Source: DATBGO01 sp050011895 | GTDB taxonomy: Bacteria > Actinomycetota > Actinomycetes > Streptosporangiales > Streptosporangiaceae | NCBI GenBank assembly: GCA_050011895.1 | Contig: JBEKIF010000006.1 | Coordinates: 1 to 64,000 of the forward strand | Length of the DNA: 64,000 bases | Reading direction: 5' to 3' | Shown here: piece by piece, positions 1 to 8,485 of the stretch | Layout: the number at the start of each line of letters is the position of its first letter | How positions within the stretch are numbered: the stretch's first letter is position 1 | Position numbers and translations under genes: made by a program | Notes under the pieces: generated by a model | What the model saw: the letters and a program-made list of their open reading frames with translations, nothing else | What the model was told of the DNA's origin: nothing | Databases searched by the model: none

Positions 1-278
1 CGGTCGCGGATGTCTTTGACGTGCTCGGCGTGCTCGGTGTCGGTGACCGGCTCGGGCAGGGCGATGTCCTGCAGGCGAGGCCCGGGCGGCTTGCGGCGCC
101 CATCGGCCTCGATCGGGGAGGACGGATGGCCGGGGGGCAGTCGGTAGCTGCGGTGCCGCAGGTCCGCTGCCGGGCTCGATTTCGGGTCATCTGAGCCAGG
201 CTTCGGGTCATCTAACTCGGCTATGGCGCCCGGAGTCTTGGGCTGATCGGTACGCAGCGCTTGCTCCCTTGATCGCAA
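1..278 (-). CDS. Partial protein of unknown function, N-terminal part only
   Basis: An open minus-strand frame runs off the left edge, so only about 92 N-terminal codons are present. I place the start at the TTG at 276-278 because no ATG or GTG lies in frame; there is no strong ribosome-binding site. The N-terminus has two similar acidic units (DDPKPGS and DDPKSSP), followed by RHRSYRLPPGHPSSP at residues 41-55 and PRLQDIALPEP at 67-77. From memory this block resembles the leader of actinobacterial zeta-toxin-like P-loop proteins. The P-loop would lie outside the window, so this is only a suggestion. It could also be a non-functional fragment. Confidence 0.4.
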   Translation of the reverse strand, partial: MRSREQALRTDQPKTPGAIAELDDPKPGSDDPKSSPAADLRHRSYRLPPGHPSSPIEADGRRKPPGPRLQDIALPEPVTDTEHAEHVKDIRD

Positions 279-400
279 CCGTCCGCGCCAGGGTAGAAGA
301 CCTGCCAAACGGCACGCAAGGGCCGAGTATCAACGGCCTGCGATGGGGCAAAATTGGCAAACCGGCGTCGGGGCCGACTCTTGGCGAGGTTCTACCGCTG

Positions 401-468
401 CTTGTACCGGATTTGTGGACTTGGACGGGATATAATGCCCGTTATGTCCCCACCAAATCCGGTACAAG
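401..468. repeat. 68-bp palindromic element, copy 1
   Basis: Left arm CTTGTACCGGATTTGTGG (401-418) and right arm CACCAAATCCGGTACAAG (451-468) are inverted repeats with one offset base. They flank a second small stem around a TATAAT-like core. Read on the minus strand, the element matches 57622-57690 in its arms and in part of its interior (a GGTGGG-ACATA-CGGG-CAT pattern). It lies downstream of pntB and upstream of the cut-off gene. No target-site duplication is visible and no transposase is nearby. It could be a miniature mobile element, a REP-like repeat or a transcription terminator. Confidence 0.8.
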
Positions 469-556
469 TAAAGCCATGCTCCCGACATCCTCGTTCCTGG
501 GCCTGCTCAGCGAACCAGGGTCAGCGGACCAGGTACCCCGGCCGGCGTGCCTGGGC

Positions 557-724
557 GGGGTCAGCGGGCCGGGGTCAGCGGGCCGGGGTCAGCGGGCCGG
601 GGTCAGCGGGCCGGGGTCAGCGGGCCGGGGTCAGCGGGCCGGGGTCAGCGGGCCGGGGTCAGCGGGCCGGGGTCAGCCGGCCGGGGTCAGCCGGCCGGGG
701 TCAGCCGGCCGGGGTCAGCCGACC
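557..724. repeat. Twelve-copy 14-bp tandem repeat at the pntB 3' end
   Basis: The unit GGGGTCAGCGGGCC repeats with an exact 14-bp period. The last four or so units change to GGGGTCAGCCGGCC and GGGGTCAGCCGACC. The stop codon of pntB (TCA on the plus strand, 715-717) lies inside the terminal unit, so the array looks grown out of the end of the gene. Confidence 0.93.
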
Positions 725-2127
725 AGGGTCTTGACGGCACCGGTCAGTCCCGCCAGTGCCGCCTTGGCGTCGCCGAAGTACATGCTGGTCTTCGGGTCGA
801 CGTAGAGCTCGTTGTCGATGCCTGCGTAGCCGTGGCCCATCGAGCGCTTGATCACGATGATGCTCTTAGACTGGTCCACGTCGAGGATCGGCATCCCGGA
901 GATCGCCGAGCCCGCACGCCGCGCGGCGGGGTTGGTGACGTCGTTGGCGCCGATCACCAGCGCCACGTCGGTCCTGGCGAACTCAGGGTTGATGTCGTCC
1001 ATCTCTTTCAGCTGCGGATAGGGCACGTTGGCCTCGGCCAGCAACACGTTCATGTGCCCAGGCATCCGGCCAGCGACCGGGTGAATCGCATAGCTCACGT
1101 CAATGCCGCGTGATTCAAGCAGGTCGGCAAGCTCAGCCACCTCGTGCTGGGCCTGCGCGGCGGCCAGGCCGTAGCCGGGCACGATGATCACCTTCGACGC
1201 ATAGGCGAGCTGGATCGCCGCGTCGTCGGCGGCAATTGCCCGCACCCCCGCGCCCGCGCCGGGCAGCGCCGCCACGGCGCTGTCACCGGTGCCGAACCCG
1301 CCCACGATAATGTTGCCGATCGACCGGTTCATCGCGTCGGCCATCAGCTTGGTCAGGATCCCGCCAGAGGCGCCGACCAGCGCGCCGGCGATGATCAGCG
1401 CCCAGTTGCCGATAACGAACCCTGCCATCGCCACCGCAGTGCCGGTGAAGGCGTTCAGCAGCGAGATCACCACCGGCATGTCGGCGCCGCCGATGGGCAT
1501 AACCATTGACACGCCGAACGCGAGCGCGACGATGATCACCACGACCAGGCCGATCACGCTCGCGGTCGCGATGAGATAGCCGCCCACGCCCAGCGCGACC
1601 GCGGCCAGTAGCAGGTTGACGACGCGCTGGCCGCGGAAGGTGACCGGTGCCGAAGTGATCAGCCCCTGCAGCTTGCCCGCGGCGATGATCGATCCGGAGA
1701 AGGTGACCGCGCCGATGATGACGTCGAGCAGCGTCGTAATGGTCGTGGACTCAGGCACCCCGACCGCCGCGTTCGCAAGCCGCATGTAGTCATGGATCCC
1801 GACCAGGGCGGCTGCGCCGCCGCCGACTGCGTTGAAGATGCTTACCAGCTGGGGCATCGCGGTCATCTGCACGGTCCTGGCGAGATATAGCCCGGCACTG
1901 GCGCCGACAAGCGCACCGGTGGCCATCACGATCCAGCCGGTCGCGCTGATGCCGCCCGTGTGGATGATCAGCGCCAAGGTTGCGGCCACCGCCGCCACCA
2001 TGCCCCCTGTCGACCACTGGTTGCCGCGGCGGGCGGTGGCGGGGCTGTTCATCAGGTGCAGTCCGAACACGAAACAGGACGCGGCCGCAACGTAGATCAG
2101 CTGGATGATGGTGTTGAAGGTACTCAT
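715..2127 (-). CDS. pntB: NAD(P) transhydrogenase subunit beta PntB
   Basis: This is the membrane and NADP(H)-binding subunit of proton-translocating transhydrogenase, which uses the proton gradient to make NADPH from NADH. The 470-residue protein has a hydrophobic N-terminal half with many membrane helices. A soluble NADP-binding domain follows, containing KVIIVPGYGLAAAQAQ near residue 310 and GHMNVLLAEANVPY further on. This is the usual length and layout for PntB. Its ATG overlaps the TGA of the upstream gene in an ATGA, so the two are translationally coupled. The last codons and the stop fall inside a 14-bp tandem repeat. Confidence 0.96.
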   Translation of the reverse strand: MSTFNTIIQLIYVAAASCFVFGLHLMNSPATARRGNQWSTGGMVAAVAATLALIIHTGGISATGWIVMATGALVGASAGLYLARTVQMTAMPQLVSIFNAVGGGAAALVGIHDYMRLANAAVGVPESTTITTLLDVIIGAVTFSGSIIAAGKLQGLITSAPVTFRGQRVVNLLLAAVALGVGGYLIATASVIGLVVVIIVALAFGVSMVMPIGGADMPVVISLLNAFTGTAVAMAGFVIGNWALIIAGALVGASGGILTKLMADAMNRSIGNIIVGGFGTGDSAVAALPGAGAGVRAIAADDAAIQLAYASKVIIVPGYGLAAAQAQHEVAELADLLESRGIDVSYAIHPVAGRMPGHMNVLLAEANVPYPQLKEMDDINPEFARTDVALVIGANDVTNPAARRAGSAISGMPILDVDQSKSIIVIKRSMGHGYAGIDNELYVDPKTSMYFGDAKAALAGLTGAVKTLVG

Positions 2128-2459
2128 GAGGCTTGCCCGTCCTGGCTTGGAGTGATGGCCGGGGTGGCTGGCGCTACGGGCCTGCGGTGGAACATTTTCA
2201 GCATGCGGCCGGTGACCACGTACCCGCCGACGACGTTCATGGCGGCGAATGCGGCGGCGACAAACGCGATTACGTAGCCGATCGCGTTGTTGGCGGTGAC
2301 CGCGATCAGCATGGCGCCGACCAGCACGATCCCGTGGATCGAGTTGGCTGCTGACATCAGGGGCGTGTGGAGGGTGGCCGGGACCTTGCTGATCACCTCG
2401 AAGCCCACCCAGAGGCTGAGGACGAAGATGACCAGGTCAGTGAGAAGCGCCGTCGACAT
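2124..2459 (-). CDS. pntAb: NAD(P) transhydrogenase subunit alpha, part 2 (membrane part)
   Basis: This is a 111-residue membrane protein with three or four hydrophobic segments, the middle subunit of the three-gene transhydrogenase. The motif HTPLMSAANSIHGIVLVGA is typical of this subunit. I choose the ATG at 2457-2459 because GGAGG sits seven bases upstream; a longer frame to 2561 lacks such support. The start overlaps the end of the alpha-1 gene by 23 bases and the end overlaps pntB by four. The short C-terminal tail after the last helix is proline-rich. Confidence 0.94.
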   Translation of the reverse strand: MSTALLTDLVIFVLSLWVGFEVISKVPATLHTPLMSAANSIHGIVLVGAMLIAVTANNAIGYVIAFVAAAFAAMNVVGGYVVTGRMLKMFHRRPVAPATPAITPSQDGQAS

Positions 2460-3597
2460 TGGCGTTACCTCCAGCAGGCTCGGCAAGTGCGGGATGAACG
2501 ATATGGCCCTCATGGGTGATAACGACGCCTGCCAGGAGGTCGTCGGAGAGATCGACGGCAACTGCGCCGTCTTTGACCATGTAGAGCAGGAGCGCGGTCA
2601 CATTGCGGGCGTAGGCGGCCGATGCGGCCGCGGCCATCGTGGACGGCAGCGTGTTCGCGCCGATCACGGTGACGCCGTTCTCTGTCACGATGGTCTCGCC
2701 CGGAGCCGAGCCAGCGACGTTGCCGCCTAGCTCACTGGCACCCATGTCGACGACAACCGACCCGGCCGTCATGGACTTCAGCGCGTCGGAGGTGACGAGC
2801 AATGGTGGCCGTCTTCCTGGGACTTGCGCGGTGGTGACTATGACGTCCTGGCGCGCGATATGACCGGCCAGTTCGTCTTGCTGTGCCTGGCGCTCGTCCT
2901 CGGTCAGGGCGCGGGCGTATCCGCCCTCGCCGCTGGCCGACCCCACCGATTTCAGCTCGATGAAGGTCGCGCCTAGCGAGGCCACCTCGGCCTTGGTTTC
3001 CGGCCGCACGTCGTAGGCGGAGACTACGGCGCCAAGCCTGCGAGCGGTGCCGATAGCCTGCAGGCCGGCCACTCCGGTGCCAAGGATCAGCACCTTGGCC
3101 GGCCTCGCGGTACCCGCAGCGGTGATGAGGAGCGGAAAGAACCGGCCATAGGAACTCGCGGCCAGCAGCACGGCTTTGTAGCCCGCGATGTTGGCCTGGG
3201 AGGTCAGCGCGTCCATCGACTGTGCTCGCGGCAGGGTCCGCGGAATCATGTCCATACTGGCTGCGGTGACACCCGCGCCGGCGAGCTGCGCTGCCAATGC
3301 TGGATCGGTCAGTGGTGTCAGCAGCCCGAACAGCACCTGGCCGGCCCGCAGCCCGGTGATGGCTTCGGCGTCCGGCTTGCCCACCATGAGGATGGCGTCT
3401 GCGGCCCAAGCCTCCTCACGAGAGACGATGGCCGCCCCGGCCTCGGCATAGCTGCCGTCCGCCAGCCACGCTCCGTCCCCGGCACCAGATTCCACCAGGA
3501 CATCGAGCCCGGCTGTGCGCAATTTCGCCACAGCCTCGGGCACCAGCGCGACCCGGCGCTCACCGGGCGCGGTCTCCCTAACGACGGCAACCTTCAT
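2437..3597 (-). CDS. pntAa: NAD(P) transhydrogenase subunit alpha, part 1 (NAD-binding)
   Basis: This is the soluble NAD(H)-binding subunit, 386 residues. Two alanine-dehydrogenase-like domains are visible: the N-terminal KVAVVRETAPGERRVALVPE at residues 2-21, the family signature RAQSMDALTSQA at 124-135, and the Rossmann loop GTGVAG near 173-178. The start at 3597 is preceded by GAGG at a good distance; an upstream extension to 3831 has neither this signal nor typical residues. It is first in the pntAa-pntAb-pntB operon. About 500 bases upstream are gene-free and should hold the operon promoter, though I could not pick out a convincing one. Confidence 0.95.
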   Translation of the reverse strand: MKVAVVRETAPGERRVALVPEAVAKLRTAGLDVLVESGAGDGAWLADGSYAEAGAAIVSREEAWAADAILMVGKPDAEAITGLRAGQVLFGLLTPLTDPALAAQLAGAGVTAASMDMIPRTLPRAQSMDALTSQANIAGYKAVLLAASSYGRFFPLLITAAGTARPAKVLILGTGVAGLQAIGTARRLGAVVSAYDVRPETKAEVASLGATFIELKSVGSASGEGGYARALTEDERQAQQDELAGHIARQDVIVTTAQVPGRRPPLLVTSDALKSMTAGSVVVDMGASELGGNVAGSAPGETIVTENGVTVIGANTLPSTMAAAASAAYARNVTALLLYMVKDGAVAVDLSDDLLAGVVITHEGHIVHPALAEPAGGNANVDGASH

Positions 3598-4103
3598 GGG
3601 CGTGACCTCACGAGTCATTCGGGGCAGTCTACGAATTGCCCGCAGCCTGTTGCTGCCAAGGCTTCCTGCTACCTGGGCTAGGCAGCCAGGGCATAACGTC
3701 CCTAATCCGCCGGGCCCCTGGGCCGCTGATCCTGCCGTAGGCGAGCCTGTCTGACAAGCATCGATCCTACTGGCTGGGCCGAGCCGGGCCGCTGGCTGGG
3801 CCGCCGGCGGCTCAAGGACCTGACCGGGCATCGTTCATGCCAGCGTGCTGCTGCCCACCGTCGGGTCATGCCGCAGTGGGCCGTGTGTCGCCGGGACAGG
3901 CCGTCTGGCGGCGTTACGGTCGCAGCGGCGGGAAAGGTTGGGATGGCTCATACGGCCAGCGGGACAGCCAAATAGGCTGACTATTTCTACGCAGCATGCT
4001 TAACGATCGCCACCTTGTGGGCATCGTGATGATATCGCGAGAAATGGCACAGGATAATCGGCAAGATCGTAGCTGTCGAGCGGAGCGGGCACCAACATAA
4101 GTG
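3598..4103. other. Gene-free region between divergent pntAa and a small gene
   Basis: About 500 bases between divergent genes. The pntAa side is GC-rich with short repeats of GGCTGGGCCG type near 3770-3800. The right half (about 3960-4075) is relatively AT-rich and is the likeliest promoter zone for the small gene, but I see no clear paired -35/-10 boxes. No open frame here looks coding. Confidence 0.5.
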
Positions 4104-4391
4104 ATGACGGATTGCGAGTTCGGCCCATCAGGCCAGGGCCCGGGCGATACCTCGCCGACCAGGGGTCCTGGCAGCCTTGCCGAACGGCTATCAGCGGCGC
4201 AACGTGTGCTGGAGTCCACCGCGGTGGACGATGTCGTCCGAGCGCGGTTCCAGCGGCGGTTAACCGCGATCTGCGATGCGCTGAAGGCGCCCGGTGCTGA
4301 TACAACGCGCTGCGCCCGCCGGCTTGATCTGTTCCTTGCCGACCTGCGCCGTCAGATCGGCAAGGAAGGCGGGCGCGAGCCGCGCCAGTGA
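4104..4391 (+). CDS. Small protein of unknown function
   Basis: About 95 residues, soluble and charged, not recognised. The N-terminal 25 residues are glycine/proline-rich. Residues about 26-95 look helical (SLAERLSAAQRVLESTAVDDV, then RARFQRRLTAICDALK and RRLDLFLADLRRQIGKEGG), which argues for a real helical protein. A GTG at 4101 directly precedes the ATG used here. No strong ribosome-binding site is visible. It stands alone upstream of a 55-bp repeat and the HU gene. Confidence 0.5.
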   Translation: MTDCEFGPSGQGPGDTSPTRGPGSLAERLSAAQRVLESTAVDDVVRARFQRRLTAICDALKAPGADTTRCARRLDLFLADLRRQIGKEGGREPRQ

Positions 4392-4420
4392 CGTCGGGCG
4401 CCCGGCCCGGGCCAATGCGG

Positions 4421-4517
4421 CGGGCGCGAACCGGGCCAGTGCGGACGGCGGGCGCGGCCCGGCCAGAGCGGCGGGCGGGCGCGAACCGGGCCAGTGCGGA
4501 CGGCGGGCGCGGCCCGG
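4421..4517. repeat. 55-bp direct repeat, nearly two copies
   Basis: The block beginning CGGGCGCGAACCGGGCCAGT at 4421 starts again at 4476 with a 55-bp period and only small differences. It is intergenic, between the small unknown gene and the HU gene. Confidence 0.8.
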
Positions 4518-4723
4518 GACGGTGCGACCGGGGGCGATCCTGAGGCGCGGATCGGGTATTCCCGTTGCATTATGCTCGGTTCACGCCTCGACACGCCGTG
4601 CTTTCGCGCGGAGGTGATTGTGCACCAGCGCCGGATCGCCTAATTTCAAGCAGGTCAGAGGTCGCGAATAGCTGGTGCCCTGTCCGCGCGACCTCCCGTT
4701 GGGGGAACCGCAGGAGTGAGGAA

Positions 4724-5023
4724 ATGAACAAGCGTGACCTGATCGATGCGATTTCAGGCCGGTTGGGGGACAAGAAAACCGCGACCGAAGCCGTAAACGC
4801 GGTACTCGACACCATCCAGGCAGCTGTCGCCAAGGGCGACAAGGTCTCTATCACCGGGTTCGGCGTATTCGAGAAGGCTGTCCGGCCGGCTCGCACGGCG
4901 CGGAACCCGGCCACCGGGGCGTCCATCAAGGTGCCCAAGTCCTCAGTGCCCAAGTTCCGGGCCGGCTCGGACTTCAAGGCGGTCGTGAACGGCGAGAAGA
5001 AGCTCGCCGCGGTCAAGCGATAG
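4724..5023 (+). CDS. hup: HU family DNA-binding protein
   Basis: This 99-residue nucleoid protein of the HU/IHF fold bends and compacts DNA as a dimer. It starts MNKRDLIDAISGRLGDKKTA, has the beta-arm signature GFGVFEKAVRPARTARNPATG at about residues 46-66, and ends in a short lysine-rich tail. It is the short HU type, without the long lysine/alanine tail of some actinobacterial HU proteins. I chose the ATG at 4724, preceded by GGAGTGAGGAA; an extension upstream is in frame but not HU-like. A perfect hairpin follows the stop, so it is probably a single-gene unit. Confidence 0.97.
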   Translation: MNKRDLIDAISGRLGDKKTATEAVNAVLDTIQAAVAKGDKVSITGFGVFEKAVRPARTARNPATGASIKVPKSSVPKFRAGSDFKAVVNGEKKLAAVKR

Positions 5024-5030
5024 CGCGCCT

Positions 5031-5059
5031 GGCGAGCGGCGCCTCAGGCGCCGCTCGCC
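5031..5059 (+). terminator. Hairpin terminator after the HU gene
   Basis: A perfect 13-bp inverted repeat (GGCGAGCGGCGCC, loop TCA, GGCGCCGCTCGCC) begins eight bases after the HU stop. There is no T-tract, as is common for actinobacterial hairpin terminators. Confidence 0.85.
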
Positions 5060-5189
5060 ACCGCGCTGGCCGTTTGCCGCGGCGCAGCCCACGGGAGTCT
5101 GCCGGGACCGGGGATCGATCGGGGATCGGGGATCGGGGATGGGGGCTCGGCGATCGGGGCCGGTGGCGTCACCGCCGACCTGATTGCGG

Positions 5190-6314
5190 TCAGCGCAGGC
5201 CGGGGCGCTTCTTCAGGGCAGTGCTCAGCATCCGGTCGAGGAGCTGGCCAAATGTGACGCCGCTCGCCTCCCACATCTTCTGGAAATAGGACGCGGGAGA
5301 AAGGCCGGGAATCGTATTGATCTCGTTGAGCAGAATCTGGCCGTCCGGGGTGTAGAAGAAATCCACCCGGGCGAAACCCTCAGCGGATACCGCCATGAAC
5401 GCCTCAGCGGCAAGCCTGCGGATCTCCTGGCTGTGCGCCTGCGGGATCGGCGCAGGGATGGCCATCCGGCTGGCCGTGTCCAGGTACTTGGCCTGGAAGT
5501 CCCAGAACTCCTCGCCCCCGTCTATGCGCAGCTGGCCGGGGGCACTGGTATCCGGCATGCCGCCGTCCACGCCCTCAAGAACCGAGCATTCGATCTCGCG
5601 TCCCTCGATGGCGGCCTCGACGAGGATTTTAGGGTCGTATTTCCGGGCGTTGCCGATGGCGCTGGCCAGCTGCTCAGCATTGGTTGCCTTGGAGGTGCCG
5701 ATGCTCGAGCCGCCGCGAGCGGGCTTGACGAACAGCGGCCAGCCAAGATCGGCGATCGCGTCCTGCACCCGCTTGCCTTCGGGGTCGGCCGACGGCCAGT
5801 CCCGCTCGTGCACAACCACGTACGGCCCGACGGGAAGCCCGTTCGCCTTGAAGATTATCTTCATGTAGGCCTTGTCCATGCTGACCGCACTCGCGAGGAC
5901 CCCGGATCCCACGTACCTGATTCCGGCCATCTCCAGCAGCCCCTGGATGGTGCCGTCCTCGCCAAACGGGCCGTGCAGCACCGGCATTACCACGTCGACC
6001 TCGCTGAGCAGGCGCGGAATCTGGCCCGGCTCGGTGGCCTCGAGGGAAGCGTGGCTGGACCACGGGACAACCTGGCTACCCGGCTGCGCGACCGCCTCTA
6101 CCGACGGGAGCTCACCGCCGGTGACCGCGAGCCTGCCAGGGTCATCGGCAGCCAGCACCCAGTTGCCCTCCCGCGTGATGCCCACCGGGATCACGTCGTA
6201 TTTGTCCCGGTCGATCGAAGCGAGCAGATTGCCGCCCCCCATGCAGGACACTGCGTGCTCGGGGCCCCGGCCGCCGAACACGACCGCGACCCTGATCTTG
6301 CGCTGCTCGCTCAC
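5190..6314 (-). CDS. ddl: D-alanine--D-alanine ligase
   Basis: This ATP-grasp enzyme makes D-Ala-D-Ala for peptidoglycan. Visible motifs are FGGRGPEHAVSCMGGGNL at residues 13-30, HGPFGEDGTIQGLLE at 114-128, the ATP-binding KPARGGSSIGTSK at 197-209, and the metal-binding LLNEINTIPG at 328-337. At 374 residues it is a normal length. The GTG start (6312-6314) follows GAGGAGG. It lies downstream of plsC-gpsA on the same strand; the 187 bases between gpsA and ddl hold a 21-bp degenerate repeat, so ddl may be co-transcribed or have its own promoter. About 130 bases of GC-rich repeats separate its end from the HU terminator. Confidence 0.96.
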   Translation of the reverse strand: MSEQRKIRVAVVFGGRGPEHAVSCMGGGNLLASIDRDKYDVIPVGITREGNWVLAADDPGRLAVTGGELPSVEAVAQPGSQVVPWSSHASLEATEPGQIPRLLSEVDVVMPVLHGPFGEDGTIQGLLEMAGIRYVGSGVLASAVSMDKAYMKIIFKANGLPVGPYVVVHERDWPSADPEGKRVQDAIADLGWPLFVKPARGGSSIGTSKATNAEQLASAIGNARKYDPKILVEAAIEGREIECSVLEGVDGGMPDTSAPGQLRIDGGEEFWDFQAKYLDTASRMAIPAPIPQAHSQEIRRLAAEAFMAVSAEGFARVDFFYTPDGQILLNEINTIPGLSPASYFQKMWEASGVTFGQLLDRMLSTALKKRPGLR

Positions 6315-6367
6315 CCGTTCCTCCTCTGCCGTTTGGAGTCATCTGCGGGCCGCCTGGGCGGGCACCG

Positions 6368-6452
6368 CCTGAGCCCGTCCGGGACCCGCCTGAACCCGGT
6401 CCGGGCCCAGCTGAGCCTGGTCCGGGCCCTGCTGAGACCGATCTGGGATCAC
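6368..6452. repeat. Four-copy degenerate 21-22 bp repeat between gpsA and ddl
   Basis: Four units of the form CTGAGCCCGGTCCGGGCCCAG follow one another with one-base length differences. They fill most of the gap upstream of ddl, between its ribosome-binding site and the gpsA stop. Confidence 0.7.
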
Positions 6453-6501
6453 CGTCAGGGACCTGGCTCAGATCTTGCCCGGTCAGCTGCCCTTCTGCTG
6501 G

Positions 6502-7506
6502 TCAGACGCCGTAGCGTTCCGGTTTGGCTGACCTGCTGGCGAGCAGCATGGCCGCCTTGCCTATCTCCAGGCCCTCATGCAGCACAGCGGTTATGACCTC
6601 GGTGATCGGCATCTCCACTCCGCTGCGCCCGGCCAGCTGCAGAACTGATTCCGAGGACGCCACGCCCTCGGCTGTCTGCCTGGTGGCCGCGATGACCTCA
6701 TCGAGCGCCATCCCGCTGCCCAGGTTCTCGCCGAACGTGCGGTTGCGGGACAGCGGTGAGCTGCAGGTGGCAACCAGGTCGCCCATGCCGGCCAGGCCGG
6801 CGAACGTGTGCTGGTCAGCACCGAGCGCCGCGCCAAGCCTGGTGATCTCGGCGAGGCCGCGGGTGATCAGCATCGCCCTGGTGTTGGCACCGAGCCCCAT
6901 GCCGACGGCGATGCCGACCGCGAGCGCGATCACGTTCTTGACCGCGCCGCCCAGTTCGCAGCCGATGACATCCGGGTTCGTGTACGGCCGGAAATAGCCG
7001 GTGTGGCAGGCCTTCTGCAGCTGTCCGGCCGCCGCGGCATCGGTGCAGGCCGCCACCGTGGCGGCATACTGCCGCTGGGCGATCTCGCGGGCCAGGTTGG
7101 GACCGGAGATTACGGCGGTCCGTTCCGGCGGCACCTCCGCTGCCTCGGCGATCACCTCACTCATCCGCTTGCAACTGCCCCGCTCGATGCCCTTCATCAG
7201 GCTGACAAGCAGAGCGCCCGGCGGGAGCAGGCCAGCCCAGTCGGCCAGGTTCTGCCTGAGCGTCTGGGCGGGCACGGCCAGGATCACCAGGTCGGCGCCG
7301 TCCAGCGCGTCAGGGGGTTCGGTGGTGGCGCGGATCGCGTCGGTGAGCTTGATGCCCGGCAGATAGTCGGGATTCTCCCTGCTGGAGTTGATCGCCTTGG
7401 CAAGCTCGGGCCTGCGGCAATACAGCGCCGCGGGGGTGCCGGCGTCGCAGAGCACCTGGGCGAAGGTGGTGCCCCACGATCCGGCGCCCATTACCGCTGC
7501 CCTCAC
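6502..7506 (-). CDS. gpsA: Glycerol-3-phosphate dehydrogenase [NAD(P)+]
   Basis: Reduces dihydroxyacetone phosphate to sn-glycerol-3-phosphate for phospholipid synthesis; cytosolic. The 334-residue protein has the N-terminal dinucleotide loop GAGSWGTTF at residues 7-15, MKGIERGS near 104-111, SGPNLAREIA at 134-143 and the catalytic lysine in GGAVKNVIALA (Lys190). The GTG start overlaps the plsC stop in a GTGA, so GpsA and the acyltransferase that uses its product are translationally coupled. The pair forms a sensible phosphatidate-precursor operon. Confidence 0.96.
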   Translation of the reverse strand: MRAAVMGAGSWGTTFAQVLCDAGTPAALYCRRPELAKAINSSRENPDYLPGIKLTDAIRATTEPPDALDGADLVILAVPAQTLRQNLADWAGLLPPGALLVSLMKGIERGSCKRMSEVIAEAAEVPPERTAVISGPNLAREIAQRQYAATVAACTDAAAAGQLQKACHTGYFRPYTNPDVIGCELGGAVKNVIALAVGIAVGMGLGANTRAMLITRGLAEITRLGAALGADQHTFAGLAGMGDLVATCSSPLSRNRTFGENLGSGMALDEVIAATRQTAEGVASSESVLQLAGRSGVEMPITEVITAVLHEGLEIGKAAMLLASRSAKPERYGV

Positions 7507-8411
7507 GTCGCCTGCGTGGTGCCTGGGTCGGCGGGGCCGGGGTCCCTGGTGGCGCCGGATCCTGGGACGGTGCTGGATTCAGGAGTGGCGCTGGAGTCGG
7601 GGGTGGTGCCGATCTCAGGCGTGGTGCCGGAGTTGGGTGAACCATCCGTTTTATCCTGGTCTTGCAGCTCACGTAGTTCCTCGCGGGCATTTCTGCGGGC
7701 GACGGCGGGGTGATAGGGCACCGCTGGCGGAGTCTGGCCGCGCAGCTGGCCGACGAGGTTAGTGATGTCCTTCATGATGGCCTCGGTCGCCGCGTGCAGC
7801 ACCTTGCTGGTCAGCGGCAGGCCCTCGAACGCGGACAGGTCAACCGCCGGCCCGGCCAGCATGTGCACCGTCTTGCGGGGCACCAGGTTCGGCCGGTGGC
7901 TGTGGTAGGGGAGGATCTCCTGGGCGCCCCAGGTCCCTACCGGGATCACCGGCACGCCGGTAGCGAGGGCGAGCCTGGCTGCCCCGGTCTTGGCGACCAT
8001 GGGCCACTGATCCGGGTCGCGGGTGACGGTGGCCTCCGGGTAGAAGACCAGGCAGGCGCCGTTCCTGAGCCCGGCGTCGGCGTCTCTCAGGACGAGCGCG
8101 GCGTCGGCCGCGTCGCGGTGCACCGGCAGCTGGCCGAGGTCGCGGATCATCTTGCCCATAACCGGGACGTCGAAGAGCGCCGACTTGGCCAGGAACACCG
8201 GGTACCGCTTGGCCTTGTGGGTGAACACGGCCATCGCGAAGATGTCCGCGTAAGACAGGTGGTTGGCTGCCAGGATCATGCCGCCCTTGCGGGGGACGTT
8301 CTCGTAGCCGTGCCAGTCCCGCTTCATCATCAGGTGGGTCAGCGGGATCATAAGGATCTTCGAGAACCATCGCCAGGCCGGCGAGTAGCTGCCGTGCTCC
8401 CGTTTGCTCAT
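7503..8411 (-). CDS. plsC: 1-acyl-sn-glycerol-3-phosphate acyltransferase, PlsC family
   Basis: Transfers an acyl chain to lysophosphatidate at the membrane. The catalytic HX4D motif is in ANHLSYAD (His51, Asp56) and the phosphate-binding block is VFYPEAT at 122-128. The N-terminus has one hydrophobic segment. Beyond about residue 240 the protein becomes a disordered tail in which T/S/P-rich units such as GTTPEIG, GTTPDSS, ATPESS and TVPGSG follow each other; this tail makes the 302-residue protein longer than usual. The tail ends at the overlap with gpsA. The start has GGGAG ten bases upstream. Confidence 0.93.
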   Translation of the reverse strand: MSKREHGSYSPAWRWFSKILMIPLTHLMMKRDWHGYENVPRKGGMILAANHLSYADIFAMAVFTHKAKRYPVFLAKSALFDVPVMGKMIRDLGQLPVHRDAADAALVLRDADAGLRNGACLVFYPEATVTRDPDQWPMVAKTGAARLALATGVPVIPVGTWGAQEILPYHSHRPNLVPRKTVHMLAGPAVDLSAFEGLPLTSKVLHAATEAIMKDITNLVGQLRGQTPPAVPYHPAVARRNAREELRELQDQDKTDGSPNSGTTPEIGTTPDSSATPESSTVPGSGATRDPGPADPGTTQAT

Positions 8412-8485
8412 CTTGGCAGTCTCCCGCTTGTCATGTAGCCAGTCTCCCGGTTCGCGTGCTGCGCTGTCGAGGCAGGATCGGATGC

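Noticed and set aside
557..724. Possible CRISPR array
   Set aside because: Units are contiguous 14-mers without spacers; the same holds for the 17- and 23-bp arrays.
5184..6596. 470-codon plus-strand frame opposite ddl
   Set aside because: Shadow of ddl; no family similarity, and ddl has complete ATP-grasp motifs.
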